From Leifsonia sp. AG29 (lineage in GTDB: Bacteria > Actinomycetota > Actinomycetes > Actinomycetales > Microbacteriaceae): a stretch of 64,000 nucleotides of DNA. The stretch covers positions 1,736,001 through 1,800,000 of the forward strand of contig NZ_VMSF01000001.1 in NCBI RefSeq assembly GCF_009765225.1, in the 5' to 3' direction. Below the pieces are notes generated by a model. That model was not told where the DNA came from. It saw nothing but the letters and a program-made list of their open reading frames with translations, and searched no databases. This document shows positions 56,114 to 64,000 of the stretch, piece after piece. Position 1 is the first letter of the stretch; each line of letters starts with the position of its first letter. The position numbers and the translations under genes are program-made.

Positions 56114-56117
<4 letters not shown>
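55242..56117 (-). CDS. pyrF: Orotidine 5'-phosphate decarboxylase (type 2)
   Basis: 291 residues, the long actinobacterial form. It makes UMP from OMP. Catalytic Lys/Asp motif [12 protein letters not shown] (about 96-107), N-terminal [16 protein letters not shown], and C-terminal [15 protein letters not shown] phosphate loop. ATGA overlap with carB. Confidence 0.97.
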
Positions 56118-59406
<3,289 letters not shown>

Positions 59407-59407
<1 letters not shown>

Positions 59408-60609
59408 CAGGCGTTCTCCTCCGGGGTGGTCGCGTCGCCGCTGGTCTCGTCCGAGCCGTGCTGGGCACGCATGCCGTGCTGTTCGCGGATCATGTCCAGG
59501 AAGCGGTCGAACAGGTAGTTCGCATCGTGCGGGCCCGCCGCCGCCTCGGGGTGGTACTGAACGCTGAAGGCGTTCAGGTCGAGGCAGTTGAGACCCTCCA
59601 CGACGTTGTCGTTGAGGCTGAAGTGGCTCACCTCGACGCGGCCGAAGCCGGCGGGCGAGTCGAAGGTCGCGTCGATGGGCGCCTTGACGGCGAACCCGTG
59701 GTTCTGCGCGGTGATCTCCACCCGGCCGGTCCGCTTGTCGAGCACCGGCTGGTTGATGCCGCGATGCCCGAAGGGCAGCTTGTAGGTGTCGAGGCCGAGC
59801 GCGCGGCCGAGCAGCTGGTTGCCGAAGCAGATGCCGAAGTACGGCAGACCGGCGCGCAGCGTCTCCTGGAGGAGCGCTACGTGCCGGGTGGACGCCTTCG
59901 GGTCACCGGGGCCGTTCGAGAAGAACAGGGCGTCGACGCCCAGGCCGAGGACGTCCGAGGCGCTGACCTGCTGCGGGAGGACGTGCACGTCGAGGCCGCG
60001 CGACGCGAGGTTGTCGAGCGTCGACTTCTTCACGCCGAGGTCGAGGACGGCCACCGAGCCGACCTTCTCGCCGACCGCCGGGACGGTGTACGGCTCGATC
60101 GTCGACACCTCGGCCGACAGGTTCCGGCCGCTCATGGCGGCGCCCGCGCGCACCAGCTCGAGCTGCTCGCTCTCGCTGAGCTCCGCCTCCTCGCCCGAGA
60201 AGATGCCGGCACGCATCGCACCGGCCGAGCGGATGTGGCGGGTGAGCGCCCGCGTGTCGATCCCGCTGATCCCCACGACGCCCTGGGCGACGAGATCGTC
60301 GTCCAGGCTCCGCTGGGCTCGGAAATTCGACACAACGCGGCTGGGCTCGCGTACCACGTAGCCGGCGACCCAGATCTGCCGCGACTCCATGTCCTCGTCG
60401 TTCGTGCCCGTGTTGCCGATGTGGGGCGCCGTCATCACGACGATCTGCCCCGCGTACGACGGGTCGGTCAGGGTCTCCTGATAGCCGGTCATCCCGGTCG
60501 CGAACACGGCTTCGCCGAGCGTGCGCCCCACGGCGCCGTACGCCCGGCCCGTGTACCGTGTGCCGTCCTCGAGGACGAGCACCGCCTGCTGTGCAGCCAC
60601 TGTCGTCAC
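59407..60609 (-). CDS. carA: Carbamoyl-phosphate synthase small subunit
   Basis: 400 residues from a GTG at 60609 in a GTGA overlap; a second GTG three codons later has better SD spacing. Glutaminase that feeds ammonia to CarB. N-terminal domain [17 protein letters not shown] and [19 protein letters not shown]. Class-I amidotransferase with nucleophile [14 protein letters not shown] and the His/Glu pair in [12 protein letters not shown]. Confidence 0.97.
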
Positions 60610-61142
60610 ACCTCGCTTTCGTCGGTCGTTCCCTCGGCGCCGCGGTCGCCCGCGACGGGGAGGATGTCTTCGATGGCCGAGGCGAGAGCCGCCCGGCCGG
60701 CCGGGTCGACGACCCGGAAGTAGCTGTCGGCGGGAGCCCCGCCGGTCGTGGTCCAGCTGATACGGAGGAGCCCATCGCGCTCGACGGCCCGGTCGATCGC
60801 GACCGTCGCCACGCCGACCCCGCTGAGGGCGGAGGCGGGCACGAAGACCGGCTGCTCGCCGGTCACCGCGATCCGGATGCCCTCCGGTCTCACGCTGACG
60901 CTGCCCTTGCCGCGGAACGCGAGGCCCGGGAGGGCCAGCCGCTCGAGGTGCTCCCCCGCCTTCGTCGTGGCGACGTAGAGCACCGGCGCCTCCAGCACGG
61001 CGGCGGAGAGGACCTCGGGGGCCGGGTAGCCGCCTCCCGCGGGAGCGTCCCGCCGGACCCGGCGACGCCACCCGGCGACGGCCAGCCCGACGAGGACGAC
61101 CACCACGAGGACGATGGCCAGGGTCAGGAGCGCCCTATCCAC
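60606..61142 (-). CDS. PH-like domain membrane protein of the pyr operon
   Basis: 178 residues. One N-terminal helix (about 6-25, [20 protein letters not shown]) and then a soluble beta-rich domain (about 45-165) with strands such as [18 protein letters not shown] and [14 protein letters not shown], consistent with the bacterial PH-like fold annotated at this position in actinobacteria (Rv1382-type). Function unknown. It is translationally coupled at both ends: it overlaps pyrC by 8 bp and carA by 4. Confidence 0.85.
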   Translation of the reverse strand: MDRALLTLAIVLVVVVLVGLAVAGWRRRVRRDAPAGGGYPAPEVLSAAVLEAPVLYVATTKAGEHLERLALPGLAFRGKGSVSVRPEGIRIAVTGEQPVFVPASALSGVGVATVAIDRAVERDGLLRISWTTTGGAPADSYFRVVDPAGRAALASAIEDILPVAGDRGAEGTTDESEV

Positions 61143-62466
61143 GCACGCCCTCCCCCCGCGAGACCAGCTCGGCGTCGAGCACGGCGCCGTCGAGCACGGT
61201 CGGCCGGCCGCGGTGGAAGGTCGCCATCACGCGTCCCGGCAGGGTCATGGAGAGGTAGGGCGAGTTCGTGCCCTTCCCGGCGAGATCGCCGCGAGAGAAG
61301 CTGCGAGAGACGCTCGGGTCGTAGAGGAACAGGTTGGCCGGCGACCCTGCGGTGAGCGGCGCCCCGTGACCGGAGAGCCGTCCGATGCGGGCGGGCGTCG
61401 CGGAGAGGACCCTCGCGATGTCGGCCCAGCCGAGCATCCCGGTGTCGACGACCGCCGCCTGGACGACCGAGAGAGCCGACTCGAGACCGACCATCCCGAA
61501 CGCCGCGGCGTCCCACTCGCAGTCCTTCGACTCGACGGGATGCGGGGCGTGGTCGGTGGCCACGATGTCGATCGTGCCGTCCGCGAGACCGGCGCGGAGC
61601 GCCTCCACGTCCTCGGCCCGGCGGAGCGGCGGGTTCACCTTGTAGCGCGCGTCGTATCCGGCGGCGAGCTCCTCCGTGAGCAGGAGGTGGTGCGGCGTGA
61701 CCTCGGCGGTCACGTCGATCCCCCGCGCCTTCGCCCACCGGATGACATCGACCGACCCGGCCGTGGAGACGTGGCAGACATGGAGGCGGGACCCGACGTG
61801 CTCGGCGAGGAGGACGTCGCGCGCGATGATCGACTCCTCCGCAACGGCGGGCCAGCCGGCGAGCCCCAGCTGGCCCGAGAGCGCGCCCTCGTTCATCTGG
61901 GCGCCCTCGGTGAGCCGCGGCTCCTGCGCGTGCTGCGCGATGACCCCGTCGAAGGCCTTGACGTACTCGAGCGCCCGGCGCATGAGCAGCGGGTCGGACA
62001 CGCACTTGCCGTCGTCGGAGAACACGCGGACCGCCGCCCGGGACTCGGCCATGGCGCCGAGCTCGGCGAGGCGCTCCCCCGCGAGCCCTACGGTGACGGC
62101 GCCGATCGGGCGCACGGTGGCGTAGCCCGCCGCCTCGCCGAGGCTGAGCACCTGCTCGACCACACCGGCGGTGTCGGCGACCGGGGACGTGTTGGCCATC
62201 GCGAAGACCGCGGTGAAGCCTCCGGCGGCCGCGGCCCGCGTCCCGGTCAGCACCGTCTCGCTCTGCTCGTATCCGGGCTCGCGCAGGTGCGTGTGCAGGT
62301 CGACCAGGCCGGGGAGCGCCAGCAGCCCGTCCGCGTCGATGACGCGGGCGCCGGAGTGGGACAGACCGGTGCCGGTCTCGGCGATGCGCCCGTCCGCGAC
62401 GAGGAGGTCGGCGACGGAGCCGTCCGCCAGGGTGGCACCCGCGATCAGGTACGTCTCGTCAGTCAT
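61135..62466 (-). CDS. pyrC: Dihydroorotase
   Basis: 443 residues, class I amidohydrolase. It cyclises carbamoyl aspartate to dihydroorotate. Metal site [12 protein letters not shown] (about 54-65), [27 protein letters not shown] and the C-terminal [11 protein letters not shown] strand. ATGA overlap with pyrB upstream. Confidence 0.98.
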   Translation of the reverse strand: MTDETYLIAGATLADGSVADLLVADGRIAETGTGLSHSGARVIDADGLLALPGLVDLHTHLREPGYEQSETVLTGTRAAAAGGFTAVFAMANTSPVADTAGVVEQVLSLGEAAGYATVRPIGAVTVGLAGERLAELGAMAESRAAVRVFSDDGKCVSDPLLMRRALEYVKAFDGVIAQHAQEPRLTEGAQMNEGALSGQLGLAGWPAVAEESIIARDVLLAEHVGSRLHVCHVSTAGSVDVIRWAKARGIDVTAEVTPHHLLLTEELAAGYDARYKVNPPLRRAEDVEALRAGLADGTIDIVATDHAPHPVESKDCEWDAAAFGMVGLESALSVVQAAVVDTGMLGWADIARVLSATPARIGRLSGHGAPLTAGSPANLFLYDPSVSRSFSRGDLAGKGTNSPYLSMTLPGRVMATFHRGRPTVLDGAVLDAELVSRGEGVRG

Positions 62467-63419
62467 GCTCTTGCCTCTCGATCGGCGCCGGACAGCAGCA
62501 GGTAGAGAGCGGCCATCCGCACGGAGACGCCGTTCGCGACCTGCTCCCGTACCGTCGAGCGGGGCGAATCGGCCGCCGCAGCGGAGATCTCCAGCCCGCG
62601 GTTCATCGGGCCCGGGTGCATCACAATGCTATCGGGGCGGAGCCGGGCGAGGCGCTCCTCGTCGAGGCCCCAGCGGCGCGAGTACTCCCGGGTCGTCGGG
62701 AAGAAGGCGGCGTTCATCCGCTCGCCCTGGATCCGCAGCATTATGACGACATCGGGACCGGAGGCGATCGCGTGGTCGAGGTCGAAGCCGACGGAGGCCG
62801 GCCATCCCGACACATCGACGGGCAGCAGCGTCGGAGGAGCCACGAGCGTCACGTGCGCGCCGAGCGTCTCCAGCAGCCACACATTGCTCCGCGCCACGCG
62901 CGAGTGGAGGATGTCGCCGACGATCGCGACCGAGACGCCGTCGAGGTCCTTGCCGCGGCTCGCCGGGCCGTGCAGGCGGCGGCGCATGGTGAAGGCGTCG
63001 AGCAGCGCCTGGGTGGGGTGCTCGTGCGTCCCGTCCCCCGCGTTGACGATGCCGGCGTCGATCCAGCCGCTCGCCGCCAGCGTCTGCGGTGCGCCCGAGG
63101 CGCTGTGCCGCACGACGACGGCGTCGGCGCCCATCGCCGCGAGCGTCTGGGCGGTGTCCTTGAGGCTCTCGCCCTTCGAGACGCTGGAGCCCTTCGCAGA
63201 GAAGTTGATCACGTCGGCCGACAGGCGCTTCGCCGCGGCCTCGAACGAGATCCGCGTGCGCGTCGAGTCCTCGAAGAAGAGGTTCACCACGGTCTTGCCG
63301 CGCAGCGTGGGGAGCTTCTTGACCTCGCGCTCCTGCACGTCGGCCATGTCCTCCGCCACATCGAGGATCTGGAGGGCGTCCTCGCGGGAGAGTCCTTTCG
63401 TGGACAGCAGGTGCCTCAC
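62463..63419 (-). CDS. pyrB: Aspartate carbamoyltransferase catalytic subunit
   Basis: 318 residues. It joins carbamoyl phosphate to aspartate. The carbamoyl-phosphate loop [27 protein letters not shown] and the [10 protein letters not shown] and [16 protein letters not shown] segments are conserved. No PyrI regulatory chain is encoded. ATGA/GTGA-type overlap with pyrR. Confidence 0.98.
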   Translation of the reverse strand: MRHLLSTKGLSREDALQILDVAEDMADVQEREVKKLPTLRGKTVVNLFFEDSTRTRISFEAAAKRLSADVINFSAKGSSVSKGESLKDTAQTLAAMGADAVVVRHSASGAPQTLAASGWIDAGIVNAGDGTHEHPTQALLDAFTMRRRLHGPASRGKDLDGVSVAIVGDILHSRVARSNVWLLETLGAHVTLVAPPTLLPVDVSGWPASVGFDLDHAIASGPDVVIMLRIQGERMNAAFFPTTREYSRRWGLDEERLARLRPDSIVMHPGPMNRGLEISAAAADSPRSTVREQVANGVSVRMAALYLLLSGADREARA

Positions 63420-63967
63420 GCGGCGCCCTCCTCGATCGTCACCGACTCCTCGCCGTCGATCTCGTCCAGCCGGACGAAGATCCGCTCGGAGGAGGCCGAT
63501 GGGAGGTTCTTGCCCACGAAATCCGCGCGGATCGGCAGCTCCCGGTGACCCCGGTCGACGAGCACGGCGAGGCGGACGGCGCGCGGCCGGCCGAGGTCGT
63601 TCAGCGCGTCCAGCGCGGCGCGGATCGTGCGCCCCGAGTAGAGCACGTCGTCGACGAGCACGACCGTCTTGCCGTCGATCGGCACGGGGACCGAGGTGGG
63701 CTGCGGCGTCCGCGTGGGGTGCCGCGACAGATCGTCGCGGTACATGGTGACGTCGAGGGCGCCGACGATCGCATCCGGGGAGGCGACCGCTCCCGGCTCG
63801 ATGCGCTGGATGTTCTCGGCGATCCGGCGGGCGAGGACGACCCCCCGCGTCGGGATCCCGAGGATCACGAGGTTCTCCGTGCCCCGGTTGGACTCGAGGA
63901 TCTCGTGCGAGATCCGAGTCAGGGCACGCGCTACGTCAGCCTGCTGCAGCACGATGCGCGCTGTCAT
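63416..63967 (-). CDS. pyrR: Pyrimidine operon regulator/uracil phosphoribosyltransferase
   Basis: 183 residues. The full SD AAGGAGGT lies about 6 nt before the ATG, the strongest in the window. PyrR binds pyr mRNA under UMP control and has minor UPRT activity. PRPP loop [34 protein letters not shown] and the C-terminal [19 protein letters not shown] match the family. It heads the pyr operon; any PyrR-binding RNA leader would lie beyond the right edge (only 33 bp remain). Confidence 0.98.
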   Translation of the reverse strand: MTARIVLQQADVARALTRISHEILESNRGTENLVILGIPTRGVVLARRIAENIQRIEPGAVASPDAIVGALDVTMYRDDLSRHPTRTPQPTSVPVPIDGKTVVLVDDVLYSGRTIRAALDALNDLGRPRAVRLAVLVDRGHRELPIRADFVGKNLPSASSERIFVRLDEIDGEESVTIEEGAA

Positions 63968-64000
63968 GCCGACCTCCTTCCCCGCCTCACAGGACGGCTG

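Overview
The window is GC-rich, gene-dense actinobacterial chromosome. The best fit is a Microbacteriaceae-type organism (Leifsonia-like; the genus is a guess). Three things support this: the gene order (pyrR-pyrB-pyrC-PH protein-carA-carB-pyrF-gmk-rpoZ-coaBC-metK-priA-fmt-rsmB-rpe-hisE-hisG-hisF-hisI-trpE-trpC-trpB-trpA-lgt-gltB-gltD-pyk, then pdtaR-polA-rpsA-coaE-uvrB); an mIHF domain fused to guanylate kinase; and a helicase-dead PriA. No phage, IS element, CRISPR array or plasmid function was seen.

Layout. 1-2791: minus-strand MoxR/DUF58/DUF4129 cluster, cut by the left edge. 2848-12825: housekeeping genes uvrB, coaE and rpsA, a DUF4166/epimerase pair whose epimerase has lost its centre, a DUF885 metallopeptidase, and polA. 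12892-14437: hotdog thioesterase, a 414-bp non-coding stretch holding a GCY triplet tract, six 17-bp palindromes and tandem repeats, then pdtaR and tRNA-Leu(CAA). 14459-29541: the most variable section. It holds a translationally coupled redox module (ferredoxin, NuoF-like flavoprotein, ferric-reductase-like membrane protein, ApbE, Ser/Gly-rich membrane protein), an FBP zinc-finger protein, thioredoxin, an MBL hydrolase, an LLM oxidoreductase, a secreted barrel-like protein, an SGNH hydrolase, phosphoketolase, GNAT, an EamA transporter and an ABC exporter with a LolA-like lipoprotein-carrier-type protein. 29707-63967: about 34 kb of co-directional minus-strand anabolism, from pyrimidine synthesis through nucleotide/CoA/SAM supply, initiator-tRNA formylation, histidine and tryptophan synthesis, and Lgt, to glutamate synthase and pyruvate kinase.

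How the genes work together. The long minus-strand block links PRPP-, glutamine- and carbamoyl-phosphate-consuming pathways: PyrR would sense UMP/PRPP, CarAB feeds PyrB, GltBD recycles the glutamate/glutamine used by CarA, TrpE and HisF, and Rpe/His/Trp all draw on pentose phosphates. Many gene junctions are ATGA/GTGA overlaps, which implies translational coupling.

Two window-scale patterns stand out. First, at least 14 genes have a TAnnnT hexamer exactly 6-7 nt upstream of the start codon and mostly no Shine-Dalgarno sequence, which is the signature of leaderless transcription. Second, the palindrome array at 13386-13610 is spaced at about four DNA turns and is explained by no annotated feature.
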